In this document: piece by piece, positions 15,722-24,406 of the stretch | Numbering within the stretch: the stretch's first letter is position 1 | How the letters are laid out: each line of letters begins with the position of its first letter | DNA from: Hyphomicrobiales bacterium | Lineage (GTDB): Bacteria > Pseudomonadota > Alphaproteobacteria > Rhizobiales > Rhizobiaceae | Direction: 5' to 3' | Assembly: GCA_900469475.1 (NCBI GenBank) | Contig: UBXG01000022.1 | Span: forward strand, 1 to 64,000 | Length of the DNA stretch: 64,000 nucleotides | Notes under the pieces: generated by a model | Seen by the model: only the letters and a program-made list of their open reading frames with translations | Told to the model about the DNA's origin: nothing | The model's database searches: none | Position numbers and translations under genes: made by a program

Positions 15722-18613
15722 TTGCGAATTTATGCAAGCTACTGTTGCAAGAATGTGACGCTCGCTATCACGCCTGCTGCCCGGGCTGGGATTCACGACA
15801 AATTAAGACGCGGCATGCATCTGTACGAACGAACACCCATGATGGTTGGGGTTGTCACGGGATATGAAAAGTCAACAATGTCAGGGACAGGTGCAGCCGC
15901 GCATCTTGGAGGAGACGATCGGACAGACGTCTATCACGACGCTCTCCAGCGAATGTTCGCGCTATCCGGTCAACATTCCGAAAACCTGGCAATGTCGTTC
16001 GACTTTTTGAGGGCGACGGCCGCCCGTGACATTGCGATTGATAATATGCCGCAAGGAATCTGCGTTTTCGATGCGGAGAAAAAGCTTGCCTTCTGTAATC
16101 GACGTTATGCCGAGATCTACCGCCTTGATCTGGAGCAAATTCTGCCCGGGACAGCGTTAAGCAAAATCGTTGCGCTGCGCATTGACGCCGGAACGGCCCA
16201 TATCGACGCCGAACATTATCTGGTGATCAACGAAACCGCCAATTCGGCCGCCAGACCTTCCGTACGAATAGTTCAACTCACTGACGGCCGCAGCGTTCAA
16301 ATCTGTCATCAACGCTTACCCGACGGTGGCTGGGTTGCCACCCACGAAGATATCACCGAGCTGAAGACAACACGGGTGATCGGCAGTCAGGAAATTTCGC
16401 TGCAAACAATGATCGATTGGGTGCCGGACTATTTCTGGGCTAAAGACACTGAAAGTCGGTTCGTGGTCGTCAATCGTGCATTTTCCGAGCGTTTTGGCGT
16501 ACAAAGCACCTCGGATCTCCTTGGTCGAACGGATTTCGATCTGCATCCGGCGGACATGGCCAGCATCTTCCGAGCACAGGAACTTGAGATTATGCGTTCC
16601 GGAGAGCCGCTGTTCGATCTGGAAGAGTTGCGTATCGACAATTCTGGCGCACGCAAGTGGCTACTGACCACGAAGGTGCCATTGCGCAACGACAGGAATG
16701 AGATCTTCGGGCTTGTCGGTATCTCCAGGGACATTACTGATCGCAAGCAGGCAGACCTTCTGCGCGACGGACAAGCGCATGTATTGGAAATGATCGTAAG
16801 CGGCGCTCCATCGGAGCGCGTGCTTGATGAAATAGTTCAGCTGGTGGAAAGTCTGTCGCAAGGGGTATTCTCTTCCATCATGCTGGTTGACGATACGAAG
16901 AGCCACCTGCGATGCGTCGCCGCACCAAATTTGCCGGCCGCCTTCACGAAGCTTCTCGACTGCATTCCCGTTGGCGAGAAGGCGGGCTCATGTGGAACTG
17001 CCGTCTATCGCCGCGAATCCGTCATCGTCACGGATATTGTACACGACCCCCTATGGGACGACTGTCGCGATGCGCCCTTGGCGCACGGACTTCGCTCCTG
17101 CTGGTCCATGCCGATCCTGTCTCATCAAAACAATGTGTTGGGAACGTTTGCGATCTATTCTAAAGCTCCTCGCGAACCCATCATGAGTGAGTTGGATCTT
17201 GTGAAGACATTTGGCCGGCTTGCCGGCATTGCAATAGAGCGCAGGCTGGCCGAAGAGCGTATTAGCTTCATGGCACACCATGATGCCCTAACGGGACTGC
17301 CCAATCGCACCTTGCTGCAGGAGCGCTTGCCCCGTGCACTCCTTGACGCGGAGCGGTTGGGCCATTGGGTAACGGTCGTATTTATCGACTTCGATAATTT
17401 CAAGATCGTCAACGACAGCCTCGGCCACAGTACCGGCGACGATCTCCTGAAGGCTGCCGCCGACAGGATGCGGAAACTTGTTGCTCCAACGGATATGGTC
17501 GTCCGTCTTGGCGGGGATGAATTCGTCATTGTCTTCACACAGCAACCACCGGACACGTATGCGATCGTGGAAAAGGTACAGGCCATTCGCAACGCGTTGG
17601 CTGAAACCATTGAAATAAGCGGGCACGACTACAGAATCGCGTGCAGCATTGGCATTGCGAGTTATCCAAATGACGGTACCAATGCCGATATTCTGGTCGC
17701 AAATGCGGACGCTGCGATGTACCAAGCTAAGGAAAGTGGTCGCGACGGCTTCAGGCTCTACACACCCGATTTCAGTATCGAGATGCAAGAGCGCTTCTTG
17801 CTTCTTGGAACCTTGAAAATTGCAGTTGCCCGATCTGAATTCTCTTTGGAATATCAGCCGCAGGTGAAGTTGTCGACAAATACTGTTTTCGCTGCCGAAG
17901 CTCTGATCCGATGGCGCCATCCGCAACTTGGATCTGTCCCTGCCGCACGCTTTATACCTTTGGCGGAAGAGAGCGGGCTCATCGGACCGATCGGTGATTG
18001 GGTATTGCGGGAAGCCTGCCGGCAGAACAAAGCCTGGCAAGATGCGGGCCATCCGAAGATCGTCATTTGCGTCAACGTCTCGGCGCGGCAGCTTCATGAG
18101 AATGATCTCGTTGCATGCGTCGTTAATGCATTAGACGCAAGTGGATTGGAGCCGAAATATCTGGAGCTGGAGTTAACCGAAGGCCTGATCATGCGTGACC
18201 TCCCGCGAGCAGTCCGAACAATGAAACATTTGCGGTCGTTGGGAGTAAGCCTGGCGATAGATGATTTTGGCACGGGATATTCCAATCTCAGTGCCCTAAA
18301 AGACTTGCCGGTTTCGCGGCTGAAGATCGATAGATCCTTCATTGCCGATCTCCCGAGCAATGAGAGTGACCGCGCCGTTACGACCGCCATTATTTCGTTG
18401 GGACAAAAGCTGAAGCTGGATATTGTCGCCGAAGGTGTCGAAACCCTGGAGCAGCTTGAATTCCTGCGCGAGAACAACTGCGATGGCGTCCAGGGGTACT
18501 ATTTCGGAAGGCCCGTTTCTGCCGTGGAATTCGAGGCATCATGGGATCGGAACAGGAGCTCCACCGCTAACCCTCGGCCGCTATCAAGCGAAGACAGCCC
18601 ACAGCTTTGGTGA
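15722..18613 (+). CDS. PAS-PAS-GAF-GGDEF-EAL cyclic-di-GMP protein
   Basis: A soluble protein of up to 963 residues. Residues 100-213 form a PAS domain of the type shared with three other proteins here (NMPQGICVF, THEDITE). Residues 228-342 are a second PAS (WVPDYFWAKD, GISRDITD), 350-510 a GAF domain (CGTAVYR, SCWSMPI), 515-690 a GGDEF domain with GGDEF at 597-601 but no RxxD inhibitory site, and about 700-945 an EAL domain (EALIRWRHP, DDFGTGYSNL). Both catalytic motifs look intact. The start is uncertain: TTG 15722 and ATGs at 15815, 15842 and 15878 all lack a good ribosome site, and the first 95 residues hold no domain. Confidence 0.88.
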   Translation: MRIYASYCCKNVTLAITPAARAGIHDKLRRGMHLYERTPMMVGVVTGYEKSTMSGTGAAAHLGGDDRTDVYHDALQRMFALSGQHSENLAMSFDFLRATAARDIAIDNMPQGICVFDAEKKLAFCNRRYAEIYRLDLEQILPGTALSKIVALRIDAGTAHIDAEHYLVINETANSAARPSVRIVQLTDGRSVQICHQRLPDGGWVATHEDITELKTTRVIGSQEISLQTMIDWVPDYFWAKDTESRFVVVNRAFSERFGVQSTSDLLGRTDFDLHPADMASIFRAQELEIMRSGEPLFDLEELRIDNSGARKWLLTTKVPLRNDRNEIFGLVGISRDITDRKQADLLRDGQAHVLEMIVSGAPSERVLDEIVQLVESLSQGVFSSIMLVDDTKSHLRCVAAPNLPAAFTKLLDCIPVGEKAGSCGTAVYRRESVIVTDIVHDPLWDDCRDAPLAHGLRSCWSMPILSHQNNVLGTFAIYSKAPREPIMSELDLVKTFGRLAGIAIERRLAEERISFMAHHDALTGLPNRTLLQERLPRALLDAERLGHWVTVVFIDFDNFKIVNDSLGHSTGDDLLKAAADRMRKLVAPTDMVVRLGGDEFVIVFTQQPPDTYAIVEKVQAIRNALAETIEISGHDYRIACSIGIASYPNDGTNADILVANADAAMYQAKESGRDGFRLYTPDFSIEMQERFLLLGTLKIAVARSEFSLEYQPQVKLSTNTVFAAEALIRWRHPQLGSVPAARFIPLAEESGLIGPIGDWVLREACRQNKAWQDAGHPKIVICVNVSARQLHENDLVACVVNALDASGLEPKYLELELTEGLIMRDLPRAVRTMKHLRSLGVSLAIDDFGTGYSNLSALKDLPVSRLKIDRSFIADLPSNESDRAVTTAIISLGQKLKLDIVAEGVETLEQLEFLRENNCDGVQGYYFGRPVSAVEFEASWDRNRSSTANPRPLSSEDSPQLW

Positions 18614-18620
18614 TCATCGG

Positions 18621-18887
18621 TCATGAAATTATTGATAGTAGCCAAGCCTCATGCGCCGCTGCCTTTCTTCTATAAGCGTGGCCCTTAGGTGGCAGGAAGG
18701 CCAGCGTTGCGAACGATCCATCCTTGTGAAACCGCACCGAAATATAACCCCCCACCATGGGATCATATGGATAATTGATATAAAAGAGAAATTTTTGCTT
18801 GGATCGGGCATTCCGACGGACGCCGATTGGGACTCCGATAATTTCGCAATTATCTTCTATTTTCAATGATATATCACAGAAGCCCAC
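18621..18887 (-). CDS. Hypothetical 88-residue protein, member of a diverged duplicated segment
   Basis: The frame begins at a GTG and encodes a protein with VGFCDISLKIEDN at the start and YISVRFHKDGSFATLAFLPP in the middle, the latter looking like a beta hairpin. A diverged copy of the first 160 or so bases and of the leader before the start lies at 23756-23943, but that copy ends early. Similarity in both coding and leader sequence suggests a duplicated gene or a small mobile unit. I do not recognise the family. Confidence 0.4.
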   Translation of the reverse strand: MGFCDISLKIEDNCEIIGVPIGVRRNARSKQKFLFYINYPYDPMVGGYISVRFHKDGSFATLAFLPPKGHAYRRKAAAHEAWLLSIIS

Positions 18888-19317
18888 TAGTCAGCTTTAG
18901 TGCTTATTAACACCGGGGCGTTGCGCGTCGGTTGCGATTACCTATCACTCGGCGGTCGACGACCCAAGCCGGTTTGCGAAATCTCGAATCGTCGGCGCGC
19001 ACTTTGGATTGATGCCGGAAGTAGCAATCCGGCGAAACGGATCCGAGAGGTGGCTTCAGCCGGGTCGGTGACACAATGGTGCGCGTTCAAACGTTAACAA
19101 ACCGTAAAGGCTGTCAACAACTGGGTAGCTCGGCACCCTCAACAGTCTGCGACAACCCCGTCGAAACCTTTGCGGAAAGAAATATCCATAATGCGCATCT
19201 TATCCAAATAGCGCAGAAAACTACTTGTCGTCCGGCTTCACTGGCTGATTTCCATGCAGATTAAAGGCGCTGTTAAGTACCCAGAGTGAGAACTTGGTAC
19301 ATTGATATTGAAATTCG
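18888..19317. other. Intergenic region before tad genes
   Basis: No supported gene. The frames present are short, unconserved in appearance and lack ribosome sites. The region should carry the tad operon promoter; the last 50 bases are AT-rich. Confidence 0.45.
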
Positions 19318-20691
19318 GTGCTTACTTTGAATCTAAAATACGTAATCTCGGTGGATAGTATCTTTAAACTTGTTAAACGTTATCTAGAAAATAGAAGCGG
19401 AAACGTCGCGATCGTCGTAGCTCTTTCATTGGTGCCAATGATACTTTCGGTCGGAGCAAGTCTCGACTGCATCCGAGCATACAATGTCAGACAGCGTATG
19501 CAAAGCGATCTTGACGAGGCGCTTATCGCTGCCGCCAAGCAGATCGATACCTCTGATACGGATAGTCTGAAACAGAAGGTTGCGGATTGGTTTAGCGCTC
19601 AGCCTGGCAGCAGCTATTCGGTCAGCAACATCGTCATCGATACGACGAATCATAAGATAACGGCGACGGCGAGCGGAAGCATTCCAACAACGCTCATGAA
19701 GATAGCCGATATTAACGATGTTCCGGTCACGATTGCCAGTTCCGTCAAAGGCCCGTCGACGTCCTACCTGAACGTTTATATCGCAATCGACAAATCTCCT
19801 TCGATGCTGCTGGCAGCAACCACTGCCGGGCAACGCACGATGTACAACGGCGTCGGCTGTCAGTTTGCTTGCCATACTGGCGATGCGCATACCGTTTCCG
19901 GTACGAACTATGCCAACAACTATGCCTATTCCTCGGCCAAAGGCATCAAGCTCAGAGCAGATGTCGCGGTGGATGCTGTAAAAGAGGTCATAGATCTAAT
20001 CGATGAGGCCGATAGCAACCATGAACGCATCCGGGTGGGACTATATAGTATCGGCGATACCACCACGGAAGTTCTCGCTCCGACATTCGTGACTTCCGAT
20101 GCACGAAATCGTCTTTCCACGGATAGTTATGGGCTCACCAGCGCAACGTCGACGAACAATACGTTCTTCGATGTCGCCCTGCCTGTGCTGAAACAGAAGA
20201 TCGGTAAGGGGGGTGACGGCAGTTCATCGGCCAAACCGCTCAAGCTGGTTCTCCTGTTGACGGATGGCGTGCAGTCGAAGCGCGAATGGGTGACGGACGG
20301 CGTTAAGGTGTCTGGAGGACAGGCCAAGACGGTCGGACCATCCTGGAACAAGGTCGCGCCGCTCAATCCGGACTGGTGTTCCGGCCTGAAAGGTCAATCG
20401 AACACCATGGCGGTGCTCTATACCGAATATCTGCCGATCACCACGGACTGGGGTTATAATGCCACTGTGGGCTCGACGATGGCGAGCGCCAGCTGGAAAG
20501 CGACATGGGGTGGCAATATGGACAGCGGCGTGTCCAGCAGCATCACGCGGCGCGACTACATTCCCTACGCGCTTGCCGATTGCGCATCGTCAAAAAGCCT
20601 CTTTATATCCGCCTCCTCGTCAACCGACATCGTGAACGGTCTGTCCGCGCTCTTCACCCAATATCTGGCATCAGTACGGCTCACTCAATGA
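19318..20691 (+). CDS. TadG-like pilus protein with von Willebrand A domain
   Basis: The 457-residue product has the N-terminal TadE/TadG helix with GNVAIVVALSLVPMIL around residue 35, which anchors it in the inner membrane, followed by a periplasmic vWA domain from about residue 150. The metal-binding DxSxS motif is DKSPS in VYIAIDKSPSM, and a second acidic strand is LVLLLTDG. TadG proteins act in assembly of Flp/Tad pili. The GTG at 19318 and a later GTG at 19351 are both possible starts; neither has a clear ribosome site. It overlaps the next gene by four bases (ATGA), so the three tad genes form an operon. Confidence 0.88.
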   Translation: MLTLNLKYVISVDSIFKLVKRYLENRSGNVAIVVALSLVPMILSVGASLDCIRAYNVRQRMQSDLDEALIAAAKQIDTSDTDSLKQKVADWFSAQPGSSYSVSNIVIDTTNHKITATASGSIPTTLMKIADINDVPVTIASSVKGPSTSYLNVYIAIDKSPSMLLAATTAGQRTMYNGVGCQFACHTGDAHTVSGTNYANNYAYSSAKGIKLRADVAVDAVKEVIDLIDEADSNHERIRVGLYSIGDTTTEVLAPTFVTSDARNRLSTDSYGLTSATSTNNTFFDVALPVLKQKIGKGGDGSSSAKPLKLVLLLTDGVQSKREWVTDGVKVSGGQAKTVGPSWNKVAPLNPDWCSGLKGQSNTMAVLYTEYLPITTDWGYNATVGSTMASASWKATWGGNMDSGVSSSITRRDYIPYALADCASSKSLFISASSSTDIVNGLSALFTQYLASVRLTQ

Positions 20692-21215
20692 AGACACGAA
20701 TGATCAAGTTGTTGGGACGCCTTTTCCTGGAACGCAAAGGCGCGGCGGCAGTCGAATTCGCCATCCTGATATTTCCGCTGGCTATGCTGATTTTCGCCAT
20801 CATCGAAGTCTCGCTGATGTTCTTTGTTGCCTCTAGCCTCGACGCCTCGGTCAAAAAAATATCGCGGATGATCCGCACCGGTGAGGCCCTAGCCAACAGC
20901 ATGACGCTGACGGACTTCAAGGCCAAGATCTGCGCTGACATGACCTTACTATTCAGCTGTTCCGATAATCTGCTCGTCAAGGTCGATGTCATATCGAATC
21001 TTTCGGCTGTGACTAGCACAAACGCTATCGACAGCTCGGGAAACCTCGCCATTACAGAGACTTACGCGACGGGAAAAGCCAGCGACTACATGCTTGTGCA
21101 GGCGTTTCTCCCATGGAGCTCCGTCGTCAATTACTTCACACTTTCCAATGCAAAGCTCGCAGACGGGCGCTATCTTTTGGGTGCGACCACCTTGTTTCGC
21201 AACGAGCCGTTCTGA
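20688..21215 (+). CDS. TadE-family pilus assembly protein
   Basis: The 175-residue protein starts at the ATG that overlaps the tadG-like stop. It has a short basic N-terminus (ERKGAAAVEFAI) leading into one transmembrane helix (FPLAMLIFAIIEVSLMFF) near residues 18-42, the hallmark of TadE minor pseudopilins, and a periplasmic tail with a cysteine pair (KICADMTLLFSC). The GAAAVEFA segment is where Tad prepilin peptidases cut. No secretion ATPase or peptidase genes are nearby, so the protein must use machinery encoded elsewhere. Confidence 0.88.
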   Translation: MKTRMIKLLGRLFLERKGAAAVEFAILIFPLAMLIFAIIEVSLMFFVASSLDASVKKISRMIRTGEALANSMTLTDFKAKICADMTLLFSCSDNLLVKVDVISNLSAVTSTNAIDSSGNLAITETYATGKASDYMLVQAFLPWSSVVNYFTLSNAKLADGRYLLGATTLFRNEPF

Positions 21216-21216
21216 C

Positions 21217-21786
21217 ATGATAAGGACATCCCGCTCCGCATACCGCTTTTGTCGAGGTTTTGCGACGGACCGTTCCGGTGCCTCTGCGGTTGAGTTCGCG
21301 CTGGTTTTGCCAATCCTGATCCTGCTGCTGGCTGCCACCGTGGACCTTGGCAATGCGCTGACGGTCAGCCGCAAGATCGATCAGATTGCCACGACCGCAG
21401 GCAACGTGATCTCGCAGCAAAGCACATGGTCCAAATCCAATGTCGCCGGCCTTCTTTCGGGCATGAGCTTTATTCTGCAGCCCTATGATACAGCAGGATT
21501 GACGATCATCGTTGCCGCCGAGGATGTCAACAGCAGCGGAGCAGCGACGACAAATTGGTCGGCCGCGCTCAACACCAGTGCACTTCCGGCCGGCTCCGCC
21601 CCTCCGATCTCGATTCCGTCGGAAATACAGGAACAGGGCGTGCAGATTGTCCTGACACGGGTGCGGTACACCTTCACGACTCCATTGTCCGTTGTGCTTT
21701 CCTATTTCACGGGAACAAATGGCTATACCCTTGATCGCTATTGCTTCAGCCGTCCGCGAACGGCTGACAAAATCACCTATAACTAG
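21217..21786 (+). CDS. TadE/TadF-family pilus assembly protein
   Basis: A second minor-pseudopilin-like protein of 189 residues. It begins one base after the preceding stop and shows DRSGASAVEFALVLPILILLL as its processing site and membrane helix, then a periplasmic domain ending near a C-terminal cysteine (RYCFSRP). It is the last gene of the three-gene tad unit. Because two TadE-like proteins occur in tandem, this one may correspond to TadF. Confidence 0.87.
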   Translation: MIRTSRSAYRFCRGFATDRSGASAVEFALVLPILILLLAATVDLGNALTVSRKIDQIATTAGNVISQQSTWSKSNVAGLLSGMSFILQPYDTAGLTIIVAAEDVNSSGAATTNWSAALNTSALPAGSAPPISIPSEIQEQGVQIVLTRVRYTFTTPLSVVLSYFTGTNGYTLDRYCFSRPRTADKITYN

Positions 21787-21886
21787 ACTAAGGATAAAGT
21801 GGAAATGGGCCGCTATGACGATGATGTCCCAGGGAGCGGTTTAGCTTCAGAGGGCGCCGAGCCTCCGGGGCAGAGCCGGGAACGAA

Positions 21887-22132
21887 TCAGCTTGCCGCAG
21901 CGGGCAAGTTGATGAGTGGATCACGCTCATAGTTGCGATGGTTTCAAGGGTCATGTAGCGCGACCTCTGGACCGCCCATTCGAGGTTCTGTTCTAACAGC
22001 AGAGCGCCTACGAGCCAGACGATGGCATAGCGATCGGGAAAGATGCCGAAAACCTCGGTCCTGCCTTTAATTTCTCCATCCAAGCGCTAAATTAGATTCG
22101 TGCTGTAAAACTTGGTCCAATACTGCTTGGGT
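21887..22132 (-). pseudogene. IS256-family transposase C-terminal remnant
   Basis: The minus strand reads QYWTKFYSTN, an in-frame TAG, then RLDGEIKGRTEVFGIFPD and LVGALLLEQNLEWAVQRSRYMTLETIA, a clear match to the end of IS256/ISRm3-type transposases (YSTNPIERLNGEIKRRTEVVGIFPN). A frameshift follows TIATMS, after which DPLINLPAAAS and the natural stop appear in another frame. The start and the catalytic DDE core are absent. This is a fossil of an IS256-family element. Confidence 0.85.
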
Positions 22133-22183
22133 CATGTTCTCAAATGTCGGACAAATCGAGCGCTGTCGTGTCCTGAAACCTAC

Positions 22184-22215
22184 ATGATCGGGGAGCAGGA
22201 AAACCCCGCGATCAT
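22184..22215. terminator. Hairpin followed by T-rich sequence
   Basis: ATGATC-GGGG pairs with CCCC-GC-GATCAT with a two-base bulge and an 11-base loop, and TAAATTTTTAA follows. It could terminate rightward transcription or be part of the leader of the truncated gene that follows. Confidence 0.3.
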
Positions 22216-22293
22216 TAAATTTTTAACGAAGCCTCCAATCAAACCGCAAAACGCTTTCTATAAGTTCCACGGTCGGAACTTCAGGAAAGCATC

Positions 22294-22493
22294 ATGCTGC
22301 TGGATCTCAGGACAATCTATTTCATTGTTGCCGTCAGCTGTTTCGTGCTGCGCATTCTCCAGCTTGCAGCCTATGCGACTGGTCGCTTCGAGAGGTGGCC
22401 GCTGTGGTGGGGCGTCAGCAACCTTCTTGTCGGCGTCGGCTCGTTTCTCGTCGCGTTGCGAGAACTTGTTCCCTACAGAGCGCATGGAGAGTT
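22294..22493 (+). pseudogene. Truncated membrane N-terminus of a cyclase-type signalling protein
   Basis: The first 67 residues match the membrane-embedded start of a rhizobial diguanylate-cyclase family: MLLDLRTIYFIVAVSCFVL, LQLAAYATGRFERW, and WWGVSNLLVGVGSFLVALR, two membrane helices around a conserved W-rich loop. The match ends where the sequence enters a 21-base direct repeat at 22494, and no GGDEF domain follows. The gene has lost its output domain through insertion or deletion. Confidence 0.55.
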
Positions 22494-22514
22494 CCGTTTT
22501 GGTGCTGTTTCACA
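22494..22514. repeat. 21-base direct repeat, left copy
   Basis: Identical to 23923-23943 and in the same orientation. The two copies bracket DUF3088, VapC, VapB and the antitoxin promoter, and this one marks where the cyclase-like gene is broken. Confidence 0.7.
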
Positions 22515-22553
22515 TGCGAGCTTTGCATTCTGCTTTCGCGATAGTTTGGAAAC

Positions 22554-22922
22554 TTACGGATGCGGAACCGGAAAACCATGCCGCTCTGACAGAGCCGCAA
22601 GAATCTTGTCCTTTTCTGAGATGAACGAAAAGCCCTGATAAGTGCCCGTTTGATGAGGCGATGTTGCTCCATCCGCCAGCACCAGCAAGGGAAGGGATTG
22701 GTTTTCCTGCCCCACAAGCTCAATGACGGGAAGTCTCGGTCGAGGCCATTCGATCCGTTCGACATCGATGTGCTGCGCCAGCGTGGGGAACGATGCCAAT
22801 ACCCCTTCCATCAGCGCACAATGCCAGCAATAGAACCGCTGGCCTGGATAGGCCGGGTCTTCAAAACCTGGGCGTATCAAGAACAGCCTGTCGCGGTTCA
22901 TCTTCTTCATCGCTTCCTTCAT
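22554..22922 (-). CDS. DUF3088 family protein
   Basis: The product has up to 122 residues; internal ATGs at 22910 and 22901 are alternative starts. It opens with RDRLFLIRPGFEDPAYPG and the CxxC-like CWHC motif, followed by IEWPRPRLPVIELVG and LPLLVLADG, all typical of DUF3088, a thioredoxin-like family of unknown function. It starts eight bases after the VapC stop and is therefore probably co-transcribed with the toxin-antitoxin pair. The CWHC pair at the end of the first third would suit redox chemistry, but that is inference. Confidence 0.75.
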   Translation of the reverse strand: MKEAMKKMNRDRLFLIRPGFEDPAYPGQRFYCWHCALMEGVLASFPTLAQHIDVERIEWPRPRLPVIELVGQENQSLPLLVLADGATSPHQTGTYQGFSFISEKDKILAALSERHGFPVPHP

Positions 22923-22930
22923 CTGGAATC

Positions 22931-23338
22931 TCAGGGCTGCAGCCAGTTTTCGACGCTTAGACCGGGTACATGGGAGAACTCGCGGACATTGTCCGTTACG
23001 ATCGTCGCGCCGATTGCCAGTGTCTGGGCTGCGATCCAGGTATCATTTGCTCCGATCGGCGTTCCCTCGCCCTCCAGGAACGCTCGTATCCGTCCATAGT
23101 GCAGTGTCGTGTCGTAATCGATATCGACCAGCGGCAGCCGCTGCGCCAGGGTGGCCAGACGCGCGCGATTGCGTTCGCCATAGGCGCTTTTCTCCGCGCC
23201 AAACTCCAACTCGCCCAGCACAATCACTGAAAGCCGTAGAGTGTTCAACTCCGCCGTCTCCAGCCGCTGGCGGATCTCAGGTCGCCCCTTCAGAGCTGCG
23301 ATCAGAATGTTCGTGTCCAAGAGGAAAAGGGCAGACAC
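22931..23338 (-). CDS. vapC: VapC-type PIN-domain toxin (ribonuclease)
   Basis: The 135-residue PIN-domain protein has the expected acidic site: Asp8 in FLLDTNIL, Glu43 in VLGELEFG, Asp99 in ANDTWIAA and Asp116 in VTDNVREF. VapC toxins are metal-dependent endoribonucleases that cut tRNA or rRNA and are held inactive by the antitoxin. It begins three bases after the antitoxin stop. All catalytic residues are intact, so the toxin should be active. Confidence 0.92.
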   Translation of the reverse strand: MSALFLLDTNILIAALKGRPEIRQRLETAELNTLRLSVIVLGELEFGAEKSAYGERNRARLATLAQRLPLVDIDYDTTLHYGRIRAFLEGEGTPIGANDTWIAAQTLAIGATIVTDNVREFSHVPGLSVENWLQP

Positions 23339-23341
23339 GAT

Positions 23342-23578
23342 TTAGCTGTCCAACGAGGAAACGGCCTCAGCCGGCTGGTCTTCAGGCGCGGCCAGATCGA
23401 TTTCCGCGCTATCAGTCCACAGATCACGAAAGGCGTCGGCTGCTTTACGGGAGTAATCCGGAACCAAGCGCGCGACTACCTTGCCATGCCGAGTAACGGC
23501 GATTTCCTCGCCTGCCTCGACCTCGGCCAGCAAGGCGGAAAAATGGGCCTTTACCTCAACGACGGGGACACTCTTCAT
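23342..23578 (-). CDS. vapB: Phd/YefM-type antitoxin of the VapBC pair
   Basis: The 78-residue protein starts at an ATG with GAGGTCGCC in front. Its first half (VEVKAHFSALLAEVEAGEEIAVTRHGKVVARLVP) is the Phd/YefM DNA-binding fold that also dimerises; the acidic C-terminal tail (SAEIDLAAPEDQPAEAVSS) would wrap around and inhibit the PIN toxin. A small palindrome upstream is the probable autoregulatory operator. Confidence 0.9.
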   Translation of the reverse strand: MKSVPVVEVKAHFSALLAEVEAGEEIAVTRHGKVVARLVPDYSRKAADAFRDLWTDSAEIDLAAPEDQPAEAVSSLDS

Positions 23579-23596
23579 GGCGACCTCAAGAAATGA

Positions 23597-23615
23597 CTAT
23601 ATGGTCAGAATATAG
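23597..23615. promoter_or_regulatory. Operator-like palindrome for VapBC
   Basis: CTATAT and ATATAG face each other across seven bases, centred about 28 bases upstream of the antitoxin ATG. AT-rich inverted repeats at this place are typical targets of Phd-type antitoxins. Confidence 0.45.
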
Positions 23616-23755
23616 GGTTGCGGCGGGTCAATGTCAAAAGGTATGGGGCGGGCACCGTAAACTTAACGGCCACGAGCTAGAGCGAGTCCCTCCATCGACT
23701 CGATCGGTTAAGCTTGCGCGATTTTGGCCAACAGGTTCATCGCCGTTGCGCGCAG

Positions 23756-23917
23756 TTATTGTGAACCCACACTGAAACGCGACCCCGCCGATAGCTTCAG
23801 ATAACCGAATGATATAAGAGATATTTTTGTTTTGATCGGGGTTCTGACCGGCGACGACTGGGATCCCGGCGATTTGCGATTGTCTTCCATTTTCAATGGT
23901 ATATCACAGAAGCCCAC
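23756..23917 (-). pseudogene. Diverged, shortened copy of the 18.6-18.9 kb gene segment
   Basis: The minus strand starts with the same GTG and VGFCDI.LK.EDN and stays alignable with 18736-18887 for most of its length, but indels give an unrelated reading of the second half and a stop after 53 residues. The leader before the start is also shared, so the duplication included upstream sequence. It lies just inside the right-hand 21-base repeat. Confidence 0.5.
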
Positions 23918-23922
23918 GGGTC

Positions 23923-23943
23923 CCGTTTTGGTGCTGTTTCACA
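23923..23943. repeat. 21-base direct repeat, right copy
   Basis: Identical to 22494-22514. A more diverged version of the same motif occurs near 18879-18905, also directly ahead of the GTG of the related small gene. Confidence 0.7.
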
Positions 23944-24406
23944 CTTTGATTTAGCCGATGCAGGCTTACCGCGTCCCTTTTTTGGCTTCATGCCATGCAG
24001 CTTCTCAGATTATTGCGTGCGCTTCAATCGAAGCGCGATGTTTGAAACGCGGACGATCTTATCGATGTCGTGCTGGAATTCGGCGTGTTTTGCATAGGCG
24101 GATCGAGGCAACGGGAGAACCTAGAACTCACATGTCGGCGGGCTTACTTTTCAGAAAAGACAGCAGCAGGTCAGCGTCGTAAACGTAACGGCAAACGAGG
24201 ACAGGCGATGACGGCCTCCGAGTTTGCCTATCACGCTCGCGCGATCGAGTCGATGGACAGACCGGCTATTGGCTCGTGGCCGGTCAAAGCGTTATGAAAC
24301 TGAACACGCTGGCCATATGCGGATCTCCAATTAGGTGCTCCCCATCCCAGGATGTCGCCGCTCGAATAGAGGCCGAGTCTGCTTGTAAGGACACCGTGGT
24401 ACGTAG
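23944..24406. other. Non-coding stretch
   Basis: No frame shows a recognisable domain or a ribosome site. Mixed base composition and lack of coding pattern suggest decayed DNA. I see nothing assignable. Confidence 0.45.

Noticed and set aside
22112..22624. 170-codon plus-strand frame overlapping the truncated cyclase start
   Set aside because: The overlapping frame at 22294 has a clear membrane-domain match, so this one is a shadow.
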